From: Limnohabitans kasalickyi
Lineage (GTDB): Bacteria > Pseudomonadota > Gammaproteobacteria > Burkholderiales > Burkholderiaceae_C
Assembly: GCA_965234325.1 (NCBI GenBank)
Contig: OZ248407.1
Coordinates: 1 to 64,000 of the forward strand
Direction: 5' to 3'
DNA length: 64,000 nt
This document shows, in pieces, positions 39,592-48,772 of the stretch. Positions within the stretch are counted from its first letter, which is position 1; each line of letters opens with the position of its first letter. The notes below the pieces were generated by a model. That model worked only from the letters and a program-made list of their open reading frames with translations. It was not told the origin of the DNA and searched no databases. Made by a program: the position numbers and the translations under genes.

Positions 39592-42557
39592 AAACCCCCG
39601 ACGACGGCACGCTGTCCCTGTTTGACGACTTTCCGGCTTCGAACGCGGCGCCTGTAGCCGCCGTCAAAAAGCCACGCGCCAAACGCAAAACTTCAGCGAA
39701 AACTGAAGTGCTTGAGGACGTGCCAGCGGAAGCTTTGGCAGATGTGCCCGTCGAATCGCCCAGCGCGGCAGCACAAGCCCTGCATGCCGCATTGCCGACG
39801 CAAACCCCGTCCGAGTCAACGGCGCCAAGCGTCGCCACGTCTCCAGCAACCGACAGCACACCTACAGAAGAAGCCTTGCAGCCAGCCGCCGTTCCCGCGC
39901 CAGCCCCCATGCCCAGCGTGGACGTCGAAGCCACCTTGCAGCTGGCCAACTTGGTACCCACACCACCCAAACGCCAAAACCCGTGGGCCAAAGCCGCAGC
40001 GGAATCGGCGCAACAAGACAACACTGCCAAACCGCATGTGATGCTGGTCATCACCAAAGGCGAAGCGGGCGGCGCGCAATCGCATGTGCTGGCGTTGTGC
40101 GAAGCGCTGCAATCGCGCATTCACTTCACCGTGGTCATTGGTGGCCCTGAAGAAGCTTCGGTGTTGGGCCAACAACTGCGCGCCTTGGGCGTGACCGTGT
40201 GCCCCATGCCCGAGATGGTGGAGTCGCTCAACCCGTGGCGCTTGTGGCCTGCCATCCAACAATTGACCGCGCTGATCGCCGCCACCCCACCCGATTTGAT
40301 TCATGCCCACAGCGCCATCGCAGGCTTGGCGGCACGCTTGGCCTGCCAACGCACGGCACGCCCTGTGGTCTACACCGTGCATGGCTTTGGCTTCAAACCC
40401 GAAATTCCGTGGCTGCGCCGCCAAATGGCATCGCTGGCCGAGCGCGCCTTGTCGGGCTCGACCACGCACATGATTTGTGTCTCCAAACACGAGCGCGAGC
40501 TGGCCTACCAACTGCCCATCGCGCAAGAGCGGGTGCACGTCATTCCCAACGGCATTGCCAAATTGGCAACGCCACTGCCCATGACGTCTGCCGACGAAGC
40601 AGCCACAGTCGATGCGAGAGAGGGCTCTAACTTAGTTTCATCACTCGAAGAAAGTTCGAACTCCCTCACTCCAGCCGCTCCCGTCAGCGTGCACACCACC
40701 AAGCCGCGCTTGATCATGGTGGCGCGCATGAAATCCCCCAAACGCCACGACGTGCTACTCCGCGCCTTGGCCCAAGTGCGCAACACGCTGGGCTACGAAT
40801 TGCCCATCAGCTTGGCGGGTGATGGACCGCTGCGTGCTGCGCACGAGGCGTTGGCGCAAGAACTCAACTTGCAAGAAGTCACGTGGCTGGGCGACGTGAA
40901 CAACGTCAGCGAACTGTTAGCAGTACACGATGTGTTTGTACTGCTCTCCGACCACGAAGGCATGCCCATCACGGTGCTCGAAGCCATGCGTGCAGGCCTA
41001 GGCATTTTGGCCAGCGACTTGCCCGGCATTCGCGAGCAACTCATCCCCGGCCAAGAAGGCCTGCTGGTCGCCAACACACCCGAGGCCGTGGCTGAGCAAC
41101 TCATGCGATTGGTGCGCGAGCCCTATTTGCGCAAGCGCTTGGGCCGCGCCGCGCAACAGTGTTTCGAGAACAACTTCGCCGTCGAGCACATGGCCGAACA
41201 AGTGATGGACGTCTACCAGCAATGCCAGCGCGATGACGCCGCCACCTCGCGCCCCCACACCGACGACAACGCCGTGGGCTCAGCCTTGGTGTCGGCCTCG
41301 GTACGCCGTCGCGATGCCCTGCAAAGCTGGACGCTGTGGGGCGCGTGGATGCTGCCCCCCAGTCTGTTCGCCGCTCAGTTACTTGAAGACGCAGGCGTGA
41401 TGACTTACCAATTTGGCGACACCTTGTGGTGGTGCGTGCTGCCCTACATCGTGGCCAGCCACTTGCTGTTGCGCGCCTCGCACCTGCCCGTGGCTGAGCG
41501 CAGCGGCGTGCTGTGGGTGTCCACCGTGGCGCCCTTTGTGCTGACCCCCTTGGGCTTTGCCTTGCTGCAACAACCCTACTCACGCGCAGCAGTGTTGTGG
41601 GCCTATGTGGTCACCAGCCTGTGGCTGTGGTGGGGCCATCACCGCTTGGTCAAACACCGCGCCTTGCGCTTGGTGCATTTGGATGCCAGCGTGCCCGCCC
41701 AACTCGCTGCTTGCCTGCACCCGCAAGCGCTGGACCCGCGCGCTGTCGATTTGCAACACTGGAACCCACGTGCCAACACCGCCCTGCCCGCCTGCGACGG
41801 CTTGGTGCTCGATCGGCATGTGCCTGCCACGCCTGAGCGCACGCAGCTACTGGGCCAACTGAAGATGCAGCACCTGCGCCTTTACAGCGTTGAAGCCGTG
41901 GCCAAACTCATGAGTGGCCGCGAGATGCTGCCCACCGCTGCCGACAGCCTGTGGGAGATCGACAACGACCCCGGCTACGACCGCGTTAAGCGCCTGCTCG
42001 ACTTGGCGGCCTTGGTGGTGTTGTCGCCGCTTTGGTTGCCCTTGTCGGTGCTCGTCGCAGCAGCAGTTCGTTTCGACTCCAAAGGACCCGCGCTGTTTTC
42101 TCAGCAACGTGTGGGTCGCAACGGCCAGCTGTTCAGGCTGTGGAAATTCCGGAGCATGGTGCATGGCCTGCAAGCGCCCGGCGTGCACTTTGCACAAGCC
42201 GACGACCCGCGTATCACCCGAGTGGGCCACTTTTTGCGACGCACCCGCTTGGACGAGTTGCCCCAACTCTGGAACGTGCTGCGCGGCCATATGAGCCTGA
42301 TTGGCCCACGTCCCGAACAAGCGCCCTTCGTGCGCGAATTCGCCACCACCATCCCCAGCTACCCCTACCGCCACCTCGTGCGCCCTGGCCTCACCGGCTG
42401 GGCCCAAGTGCAGCAAGGCTATGCCGACAGCACCGACAGCACCCGCCTCAAACTCAGCTACGACCTGTACTATGTGGCGCACTATTCCTTGGCCTTGGAC
42501 CTGCTGATCGCGGCCAAAACCGTTAAGACCATTTGCACGGGGTTTGGCGCTCGTTGA
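39588..42557 (+). CDS. fusion: GT4 glycosyltransferase + initiating phosphosugar transferase (PHPT)
   Basis: 989 aa from ATG 39588 (ATGA overlap with galE). Residues ~1-147 are disordered (Ala/Pro/Thr-rich, basic KKPRAKRK). Residues ~148-545 form a GT4/GT-B transferase (LVITKGEAGGAQSHVLALCEAL, HAHSAIAGLAARLA, VIPNGI, RMKSPKRHDVLLRAL, LLSDHEGMPITVLEAM). At ~578-790 come about four membrane helices and a CoA-binding-like domain. At ~797-989 comes the WbaP/WcaJ-type sugar transferase (VKRLLDLAALVVLSPLWLPL, KGPALFSQQRVGRNGQLFRLWKFRSM, RTRLDELPQLWNVLRGHMSLIGPRPE, VRPGLTGWAQV). The second half would load the first sugar-phosphate on undecaprenyl phosphate and the first half add the next sugar. Fusion of the two is unusual; no frame break is visible. 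Confidence 0.93.
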   Translation: MKTPDDGTLSLFDDFPASNAAPVAAVKKPRAKRKTSAKTEVLEDVPAEALADVPVESPSAAAQALHAALPTQTPSESTAPSVATSPATDSTPTEEALQPAAVPAPAPMPSVDVEATLQLANLVPTPPKRQNPWAKAAAESAQQDNTAKPHVMLVITKGEAGGAQSHVLALCEALQSRIHFTVVIGGPEEASVLGQQLRALGVTVCPMPEMVESLNPWRLWPAIQQLTALIAATPPDLIHAHSAIAGLAARLACQRTARPVVYTVHGFGFKPEIPWLRRQMASLAERALSGSTTHMICVSKHERELAYQLPIAQERVHVIPNGIAKLATPLPMTSADEAATVDAREGSNLVSSLEESSNSLTPAAPVSVHTTKPRLIMVARMKSPKRHDVLLRALAQVRNTLGYELPISLAGDGPLRAAHEALAQELNLQEVTWLGDVNNVSELLAVHDVFVLLSDHEGMPITVLEAMRAGLGILASDLPGIREQLIPGQEGLLVANTPEAVAEQLMRLVREPYLRKRLGRAAQQCFENNFAVEHMAEQVMDVYQQCQRDDAATSRPHTDDNAVGSALVSASVRRRDALQSWTLWGAWMLPPSLFAAQLLEDAGVMTYQFGDTLWWCVLPYIVASHLLLRASHLPVAERSGVLWVSTVAPFVLTPLGFALLQQPYSRAAVLWAYVVTSLWLWWGHHRLVKHRALRLVHLDASVPAQLAACLHPQALDPRAVDLQHWNPRANTALPACDGLVLDRHVPATPERTQLLGQLKMQHLRLYSVEAVAKLMSGREMLPTAADSLWEIDNDPGYDRVKRLLDLAALVVLSPLWLPLSVLVAAAVRFDSKGPALFSQQRVGRNGQLFRLWKFRSMVHGLQAPGVHFAQADDPRITRVGHFLRRTRLDELPQLWNVLRGHMSLIGPRPEQAPFVREFATTIPSYPYRHLVRPGLTGWAQVQQGYADSTDSTRLKLSYDLYYVAHYSLALDLLIAAKTVKTICTGFGAR

Positions 42558-42618
42558 GGCTGCGCTTGCAAAGCCTACACGCGCCCCTCTTCAAGCCCCT
42601 GCCCTCATCGACACAGCC

Positions 42619-43635
42619 ATGAATACCCGTCGTATCCTGCTGCTGGAAGAATCGTCTTGGGGCGGCGTGCAAACCATGTCGCGCACCTTGGCAGAAGGCT
42701 TGATTGCACAAAGCTGGCAAGTTACCGCCCTGCCGTGGCGGCAAACCGCGTGGGGCACCTTGGTGCAAGCCGCCAAAGATCACGACGTCCTCGTGGCCAC
42801 GCACAACTTTGGCCCCACTTACGCGGGTGCGGCGCTCAAAGCCATCACCGGCAAACCGTTGGTCAGCTGGGTGCATGGCCCGCTGCAAGATGTGCTGCAC
42901 ACTGCGAGGGCCTCGACGCTCAAAAAACTCTGGCTCAAACAGCTTTACAAACAAGTCAGCCACTTTGTGTGCGTGTCGCGCACCACCCAAGACTCGCTGA
43001 TGGGGTTTGTCAAACAACTCGGCGGCCAACAACGCTGCACCGTGGTGCCCAATGGTTTGGGCGACTTGCCCCCCGGCCAGCCGCTGCATGTGCATGCAGG
43101 CCACGGCGGCGAAGGCTTAGCGCCCTTGCTGCTGGGCTATGTGGGCCGTTTGTCGGAAGAAAAGCAGCCCGGCTTTTTGCTAGAAACCATGCGCTTCTTG
43201 CCCCATCACGCCCAACTCGGCGTGGTTGGCGAAGGCCCCTTGCACCACAAACTCGTGCACGACGGCATGGACTTGCTTTACCAAGGCCGCGTGCACTTTT
43301 TGGGAAAACACCCCAGCGGCGCCAGCCTGTACCAACCTTGGCACATGACGTTGCTGACCTCCCGCTACGAGGGCTGCCCCATGACCGCCTTGGAGTCGCT
43401 CGCCTGCGGTGTGCCGTGCGTGGCCTTGCCCATCCCCGCCATGCGCGAGCTATTCGACCGCGACGCCCCCTACCTCTTGGCACGTGGCGACACCCCCGTC
43501 GCACTCGCCGAAGCGGTGATGACCGTGCTCAGCCTGCCCCCCGAACAAGTGCAAGCGGACATGGCCCGCATCGTGGCGCGTCACTCGCTCGATAGTTTTG
43601 TTGGGCAATGGCAAGAGGTGCTGCGCACATGTTGA
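42619..43635 (+). CDS. GT4-family glycosyltransferase
   Basis: 338 aa from ATG 42619. RILLLEESSWGGVQTMSRTLAEGLI (acceptor side), SWVHGPLQDVLH, HFVCVSRTTQDSL, VVPNGLG, LLGYVGRLSEEKQPGFLLETM, LLTSRYEGCPMTALESLACGVPCVALP (GT4 donor-side EX7E-type region). Retaining, cytoplasmic, GT-B fold. Probably adds a sugar to the lipid-linked unit started by the upstream fusion. Overlaps the next gene by 7 bp. Confidence 0.9.
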   Translation: MNTRRILLLEESSWGGVQTMSRTLAEGLIAQSWQVTALPWRQTAWGTLVQAAKDHDVLVATHNFGPTYAGAALKAITGKPLVSWVHGPLQDVLHTARASTLKKLWLKQLYKQVSHFVCVSRTTQDSLMGFVKQLGGQQRCTVVPNGLGDLPPGQPLHVHAGHGGEGLAPLLLGYVGRLSEEKQPGFLLETMRFLPHHAQLGVVGEGPLHHKLVHDGMDLLYQGRVHFLGKHPSGASLYQPWHMTLLTSRYEGCPMTALESLACGVPCVALPIPAMRELFDRDAPYLLARGDTPVALAEAVMTVLSLPPEQVQADMARIVARHSLDSFVGQWQEVLRTC

Positions 43636-44666
43636 AAGAGCTTGAAGCCTTAAAGACCGCCGACAAAAAGCCCTTGGTGCAGGTGCACTTCGTGCGCAAT
43701 GGCCCCTCGTATTTGCCCGAGCTAGACGCGTACGAACAGTTCATCACCGCCCACGGCCATGAAGCCCACATCCACGACACCAGCGCTACCGTGCCCGACA
43801 ACGCGCACGTGGTGTGGTGGATCTGCGGACGCGTGCCCCACTCAGAAGCGAGCCGCTTGCGCGATGCCTTTCAAATTCACGAATACGCCTCGGCCTCGGT
43901 GCCGCCCTATGCGTGGCTGAAAGACCAAGTCAAACACTGGACCCAGCCCCGCCCTGATTTTCGGCTGTTTCAAAACGCGTGGGTGCGCGAGCGCCTCGGC
44001 TTTGCCGACGACGTACCCAGCCATTTGCGCGACATGGGTGTGGCGCAGTATTTTTTAGACGCCCGAAACACGCAGCCTCGACCTGAAGCGCCTTGGCTTG
44101 TTGGCAACGCTTCTCACGCCCAAGGCGTTGTACTCCCTAAAAATGAGACCGACCTTAACGCTGAGTTTGACTTGGTCTACCTCGGCGAAATGAGCCGCCT
44201 AACGCCCTTCTTGCCCCTGCTGCAAAGCATTCACGATGCCAACCGAACGCTGCTGCTGGTGGGTGACGTGCCTGACGACCTGCGTTCAAAACTGCCGCCC
44301 ACAGTCAACTGCACAGGTCGTGTACCGCATGCGGAAGTGCCTCAACACTTGCTGCGCGCACGCTTTGGCCTGAACTTGGTCAGCAATGTGGCGCCGTACC
44401 ACCAACAAACCTCGACCAAACTCTTGGAGTACTGCGCCGTCGGACTGCCCGTGGTGAGCAACGACTACGCGTGGGTGCGCAACTTTGCCGCAAACGTCGA
44501 GGGCAACTTTCACTTGCTCAACGACGATGCTGAAACGTGGGTCTTCAGCTTTGGTGAAGCTTTAGACGCTTATCCGTACCGCGTGCCCGATGTGCAGAGC
44601 TTGGCTTGGCCCACGCTGCTGCACAATTTGCCGCTTTGGAAAAAACTGCAGATCGACGCCTCATGA
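43629..44666 (+). CDS. putative glycosyltransferase (GT-B like)
   Basis: 345 aa from ATG 43629, overlapping the preceding stop. LVQVHFVRNGPSYLPELDAYEQFITAHGHEAHIHD starts it, then FDLVYLGEMSRLTPFLPLLQSIHDANRTLLLVGDVP, VNCTGRVPHAEVPQHLLRARFGLNLVSNVAPYHQQTSTKLLEYCAVGLPVVSNDY. That closing part matches the donor-nucleotide region of GT-B enzymes. Substrate unknown. It is in tight translational coupling with its neighbours. Confidence 0.82.
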   Translation: MLKELEALKTADKKPLVQVHFVRNGPSYLPELDAYEQFITAHGHEAHIHDTSATVPDNAHVVWWICGRVPHSEASRLRDAFQIHEYASASVPPYAWLKDQVKHWTQPRPDFRLFQNAWVRERLGFADDVPSHLRDMGVAQYFLDARNTQPRPEAPWLVGNASHAQGVVLPKNETDLNAEFDLVYLGEMSRLTPFLPLLQSIHDANRTLLLVGDVPDDLRSKLPPTVNCTGRVPHAEVPQHLLRARFGLNLVSNVAPYHQQTSTKLLEYCAVGLPVVSNDYAWVRNFAANVEGNFHLLNDDAETWVFSFGEALDAYPYRVPDVQSLAWPTLLHNLPLWKKLQIDAS

Positions 44667-46054
44667 GCTGGCTGAAACTCCCCCGCGCCAGCCACACGGT
44701 GGCGCTGTCCAGCGCCTTAGCCTTTGGCATCCAAATCGCGTTTGCGCTGCTCATGCTGCGGCTCTTCACGCCGCAAGAAGTGGGCGAGTTTTCGGTGCTC
44801 AGCCAAATTGGGTTTTTCTGGATGACCTTGGCTTTGGCGCAAGCGCCTCTGAGCTTGCTGGCCAATGCCCACACGCCCGCCAACCAAGCGCTGCGCTCCG
44901 CGTGTCGCAGCAGCGTGCTGCGCGGATTTGCTTTGTTACCGGTGGCCGCTTTGGCCGTCTGGCTCAGCGACTTAGCACTTTGGCCCGCTTTGATGTGGGT
45001 GCTGCTTCTCGGGTTTTTTCAGATGGGCAATTTGCTGTCGCAAAGCCACAGCTTGCGCGCGGGCGGCGCTTGGCAGCAAGCGGCAGTCCGCGTGTTACCG
45101 CCGTTTACAGCGGCAGTATTTGCGCTAGCAGCGGCGTGGCTTCGGCAAGCGGACACCGCGCATGGCCTTGGTCTGCTCAGCGCGTCAGGTGATCTGTATG
45201 ACATACCGGTACTGGTGATCGCTGCGATCTTGGGTTACGCCGTAGGTGCGGCTTGGTTGGTACCTGCGCTTTGCCAAACCCCAGCGCTGCCAAAACATGC
45301 GACAGAAATGGCTGAAGGTAAAACGCCATCAGGTGTTACTGCAGCTTCCATGGAAGCCTCTGACGCTTCCCTCCATCAGCAATCTGACACCCGCAGCGCC
45401 ACATTGCGTATAGCACACACCTTGGCCGATGCGTTGCTGGCCACCGCCTTGGTTGTGGTGTGGCAACGCCTCTACGGCGCACAAGAAACAGGGTGGATGA
45501 CGGCCTTGCTGCGCGTGCTGGGCTTTGTGCCTGCCGTGGTGCACATGGCTTGGGCGCAAGTGGTATTGGCGCAAGGGGCACATGAAAAGCAAGACATTGA
45601 GACCCATGCAAGCGCTCCATCTAAAAACTTGCTGTCGACAACGAGGCAACGCCATCACAAAGCCGCCGTTTGGCTAGGACTCACGGCCTTCAGTGCGGTT
45701 GTTGTATTGGGTGGTGTGTGTGCGCTCGCTTTGAACTGGCAATGGCTAGACGCACGCTGGGAAGGTGTATGGGCCTATATCGTGCCGCTGGTGTTGTGGC
45801 AAGGCAGCGCTTGTTTGTCGGCGGCCTTCAGCCATCGGCCTTTTCAAACCCATGCAGCGGCGCGTTACTCGTGGGCTTGTATGGGGTTGGCGCTGCTGCA
45901 AGCGGTGGTGTTGCTGGCACCGCTTGGATTTGCGCAACCCATGAATGCCGCGCAACACATGCTGGCCTTTGCTTTGGTCAGCAGCTTGGGACTGGTGGCG
46001 CTGACTGCGTGGATGGCTCGCTTGCGTGAAACGGGCCTAGCTTCGACAGCCTAA
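44663..46054 (+). CDS. oligosaccharide flippase-like membrane protein (Wzx/MATE-like)
   Basis: 463 aa from ATG 44663 (ATGA overlap). About 12 membrane helices: TVALSSALAFGIQIAFALLMLRLFTPQEVGEFSVLSQIGFFWMTLALAQAPLSLL is the start typical of polysaccharide export (MOP superfamily) proteins. A polar loop of ~55 residues (AEGKTPSGVTAASMEASDASLHQQSDT) splits the two halves. It likely moves the lipid-linked unit across the inner membrane. Last gene of the plus-strand half, convergent with the AbiEii-like gene (4-bp overlap). Confidence 0.85.
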   Translation: MSWLKLPRASHTVALSSALAFGIQIAFALLMLRLFTPQEVGEFSVLSQIGFFWMTLALAQAPLSLLANAHTPANQALRSACRSSVLRGFALLPVAALAVWLSDLALWPALMWVLLLGFFQMGNLLSQSHSLRAGGAWQQAAVRVLPPFTAAVFALAAAWLRQADTAHGLGLLSASGDLYDIPVLVIAAILGYAVGAAWLVPALCQTPALPKHATEMAEGKTPSGVTAASMEASDASLHQQSDTRSATLRIAHTLADALLATALVVVWQRLYGAQETGWMTALLRVLGFVPAVVHMAWAQVVLAQGAHEKQDIETHASAPSKNLLSTTRQRHHKAAVWLGLTAFSAVVVLGGVCALALNWQWLDARWEGVWAYIVPLVLWQGSACLSAAFSHRPFQTHAAARYSWACMGLALLQAVVLLAPLGFAQPMNAAQHMLAFALVSSLGLVALTAWMARLRETGLASTA

Positions 46055-46758
46055 GCAGGCAGCACGCGCCTGAGGCTCCTAATTTTTTTCCAGAGCACGG
46101 CCCTGGGCATGTGTATGGCCATCACTTGCATGCAGCGCTCGAGCCAGCCCGTTCTGTTCTCCAGTCGGTCTATGGCCTTGGCTAGGTCTCTGATGATTGC
46201 AGCCCCATAAGCTTCTGTGGCCTTGTCTACTGCCGCATGCAGCATGGGCAAGGGCAGCGCCATCATGGCTAGGTCAATCACGTCGCGGCTGAACACACCG
46301 TCATCGGCCTGACGATCGGCATTGGCGAGCAGTTTGCTGGTCGCAAGATCCAGCACAGACAAGGTGTTCACGCCGCAAATACGGTCGTCAGGTCCGGGCG
46401 CTTGCAACTCAACCCGCGCTTCGCGCACGATTTCCAACTTGATGGCTTGTCCGTCCATCAGCACTTGTGTGCGTATACCGTACTGGTCTGCACGCACCTC
46501 ACGAGCCAACATCAGCGGCATGGCGTTCGGGTGAGTGATGGGTGCAAGGCCTTCGGTCCCCGTGAGCAATTGCCGTAAATCACGGTAGCCTGCCGCATTG
46601 GAGACCAGAAAATCAATATCAACAGATTCGCGGTACTCCCCATACCGCAAAGCAATGCAAGTGCCGCCACCGAACCAGCAGGCGTGCTGCGCCAAAACCT
46701 GAGCATCCAGCGCGCTCAACACATGCGCAATGCGTTGGTGATGTGGACGCTTAAACAT
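46051..46758 (-). CDS. AbiEii/AbiGii-type nucleotidyltransferase toxin
   Basis: 235 aa from ATG 46758. CWFGGGTCIALRYGEYRESVDIDFLVSN is the nucleotidyltransferase signature (GG.T.., then DxD). LDLATSKLLANADR and SRDVIDLAMMALP match the helical half of AbiEii-type toxins. Such enzymes transfer nucleotides (to tRNA in studied cases) and can give abortive infection. It overlaps the upstream XRE-type gene by 8 bp, the antitoxin-first order of a toxin-antitoxin pair. Confidence 0.85.
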   Translation of the reverse strand: MFKRPHHQRIAHVLSALDAQVLAQHACWFGGGTCIALRYGEYRESVDIDFLVSNAAGYRDLRQLLTGTEGLAPITHPNAMPLMLAREVRADQYGIRTQVLMDGQAIKLEIVREARVELQAPGPDDRICGVNTLSVLDLATSKLLANADRQADDGVFSRDVIDLAMMALPLPMLHAAVDKATEAYGAAIIRDLAKAIDRLENRTGWLERCMQVMAIHMPRAVLWKKIRSLRRVLPA

Positions 46759-47236
46759 GGCTGGTCTTTTTGCCAAAGGCTTGCTGCAGCGCTTGCCACA
46801 GGTCATGCTCGTCCTCACGCATGGCCGCTAGGTCCAAGTGCCGCGCATTACGTTCGTATATGTCGTAAGCCTCTACCGGGGTCAAATAGTCTGCCCCTTG
46901 AACTTGCCAGGCGAGTGCCTTGAGTTGCGGGTAGTCCGCCAAGGCAATGCGCACAGGCCACCAGCCTTTGGGTTGAAGGTCGACTTCGTTTGCCGTCTTC
47001 TCTATTTCCAGCTTGAGCTGCATGCCTAGGGCGCTGGCCACGCTGCTCCAGGCGCCCATGGTGACCGAAGGCTCACCTTTTTCAATGCGATGCAAAGTGA
47101 CCCGCGACAGCCCTGCAGCCTCAGAGGTCACCACGGCGCTCACGCCCAAGTCCTTGCGCCTGGCACGTAGTTCTGCCCCAAGGGATTGAAGCTGGGTGGC
47201 ATTTGGCTTGTCATGTGCCGAGGGGGTTTTAGTCAT
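46751..47236 (-). CDS. XRE-family HTH antitoxin with C-terminal extension
   Basis: 161 aa from ATG 47236. HTH (~17-70): LGAELRARRKDLGVSAVVTSEAAGLSRVTLHRIEKGEPSVTMGAWSSVASALGMQLKLE. The C-terminal ~85 residues (RIALADYPQLKALAWQVQGADYLTPVEAYDIYERNARHLDLAAMREDEHDLWQALQQAF) probably contact the toxin. An inverted repeat (47254-47271) lies directly upstream, as expected for self-repression. Confidence 0.85.
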   Translation of the reverse strand: MTKTPSAHDKPNATQLQSLGAELRARRKDLGVSAVVTSEAAGLSRVTLHRIEKGEPSVTMGAWSSVASALGMQLKLEIEKTANEVDLQPKGWWPVRIALADYPQLKALAWQVQGADYLTPVEAYDIYERNARHLDLAAMREDEHDLWQALQQAFGKKTSHV

Positions 47237-47253
47237 AGTGTTTCTTATTTTAT

Positions 47254-47271
47254 ACAAAATTGCAGTTTTGT
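47254..47271. promoter_or_regulatory. operator-like inverted repeat for the AbiEii/XRE pair
   Basis: ACAAAATTGCAGTTTTGT, a near-perfect 18-bp palindrome with one mismatched pair, 17 bp upstream of the XRE start and overlapping an AT-rich likely promoter. Confidence 0.65.
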
Positions 47272-47332
47272 CTATTCAAAGAAACATTTAACCTTAGCTA
47301 ATCTTCATGGAGACACCTCAGCCTGCACCCGT

Positions 47333-47893
47333 TTAAGCCTGCTCGGCTGTTTGTGCCAACGTCAAAGCGCTGGCATCTTTAGCCGCCAACAAAGGCGCTG
47401 CATCCAACAAATGCAAAGGCCAATCAATGCCTACGTCTGGGTCGTTCCACAACAAGCTGCGCTCAAAGACGGGGTTGTAGTAGTCGGTGGTTTTGTACAA
47501 AAACTCGGCGCTGTCGCTGGTCACCAAAAAGCCGTGGGCCAAACCCTCGGGAATCCAGAGTTGTTTTTTGTTGTCGGCCGACAGCTCTAAGCCAAACCAC
47601 TGGCCATAGGTTTTGGAACCGGGGCGAATGTCGACCACCGCATCAAACACCGCACCTTGCGTGACGCGCACCAACTTGCCTTGCGGGTTTTGCGCTTGGT
47701 AGTGCATGCCGCGCAACACGCCTTTGGCCGATTTGCTGTGGTTGTCTTGCACGAAGCTGCGTTGTAGGCCCGTGGCTTGCTCAAAGTCGCGGGCATTGAA
47801 GCTTTCAAAAAAGAAGCCGCGCGCGTCGCCAAATACCTTGGGCTCCAAAATCAACACACCCTCAATAGGCGTGGGGGTCACTTGGTAGGGCAT
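47333..47893 (-). CDS. rfbC: dTDP-4-dehydrorhamnose 3,5-epimerase
   Basis: 186 aa (RmlC). Cupin fold: MPYQVTPTPIEGVLILEPKVFGDARGFFFESFNARDFEQATG, FVQDNHSKSAKGVLRGMHYQ with catalytic His, VDIRPGSKTYGQW, WIPEGLAHGFLVTSDSAEFLYKTTDYYNP. Third step of dTDP-L-rhamnose synthesis. Last gene of the rml operon, 3 bp after rfbA. Confidence 0.97.
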   Translation of the reverse strand: MPYQVTPTPIEGVLILEPKVFGDARGFFFESFNARDFEQATGLQRSFVQDNHSKSAKGVLRGMHYQAQNPQGKLVRVTQGAVFDAVVDIRPGSKTYGQWFGLELSADNKKQLWIPEGLAHGFLVTSDSAEFLYKTTDYYNPVFERSLLWNDPDVGIDWPLHLLDAAPLLAAKDASALTLAQTAEQA

Positions 47894-47896
47894 GGC

Positions 47897-48772
47897 TTAT
47901 TTCAGCAAGTTCAACAGGTACTGGCCGTAACCGTTTTTAGCCAACGGCGCAGCTAGCTTTTGCAGCGCAGCGGCGTCGATCCACTTTTGGTGAAACGCAA
48001 TTTCTTCGGGGCACGCCACCATCAGGCCTTGGCGCTTTTGCAAGGTGCCAATGAAGCTGGCTGCTTCTAGCAAACTGTCGTGTGTGCCCGTGTCCAGCCA
48101 CGCATAGCCACGGCCCATGATCTCCACGCTCAATTGGTTCAGCTCCAAATAGCGTTTGTTGACATCGGTGATTTCTAGCTCGCCACGGTGCGAGGGCTTC
48201 ACGTCGGCCGCAATGTCGCACACCTGCTCGTCGTAAAAATACAAGCCTGTCACGGCGTAGTTGCTCTTGGGGGCTTTGGGCTTTTCTTCGATGCTCAAAG
48301 CGCGGAACTCGCCATCAAACTCCACTACGCCATAGCGCTCGGGGTCGTGCACATGATAGGCAAACACGCTGGCGCCGCTGGTGCGTTGGTTCGCGTTGTT
48401 AAGTTGCTTGACCAAGTCGTGGCCGTAAAAAATGTTGTCGCCCAACACCAAGGCGCTGGGGTGGTCGGCCACAAAGTTTTTACCAATGATGAAGGCTTGC
48501 GCCAAGCCATCGGGGCTAGGCTGCACCGCGTACTCAATGTGCATGCCCCACTGGCTGCCGTCGCCCAACAACTCGGTAAAACGCGGTGTGTCTTGCGGGG
48601 TAGAGATGATCAACACCTCGCGAATGCCACTGAGCATGAGCGTGGTGAGCGGGTAATAAATCATCGGCTTGTCGTAAACGGGCATGAGCTGTTTGCTCAC
48701 CGCTTGTGTGACAGGGTAAAGCCGCGTGCCCGAGCCACCGGCCAAGATGATGCCTTTGCGTTGTTTGGTCAT
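47897..48772 (-). CDS. rfbA: glucose-1-phosphate thymidylyltransferase
   Basis: 291 aa (RmlA). KGIILAGGSGTRLYPVTQAVSKQLMPVYDKPMIYYPLTTLML, VQPSPDGLAQAFIIG, LVLGDNIFYGHDL, SIEEKPKAPKSNYAVTGLYFYD. Makes dTDP-glucose, the entry point for both the rhamnose and the 3-amino-sugar branch of this locus. It overlaps rfbD by 4 bp. Confidence 0.97.
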   Translation of the reverse strand: MTKQRKGIILAGGSGTRLYPVTQAVSKQLMPVYDKPMIYYPLTTLMLSGIREVLIISTPQDTPRFTELLGDGSQWGMHIEYAVQPSPDGLAQAFIIGKNFVADHPSALVLGDNIFYGHDLVKQLNNANQRTSGASVFAYHVHDPERYGVVEFDGEFRALSIEEKPKAPKSNYAVTGLYFYDEQVCDIAADVKPSHRGELEITDVNKRYLELNQLSVEIMGRGYAWLDTGTHDSLLEAASFIGTLQKRQGLMVACPEEIAFHQKWIDAAALQKLAAPLAKNGYGQYLLNLLK

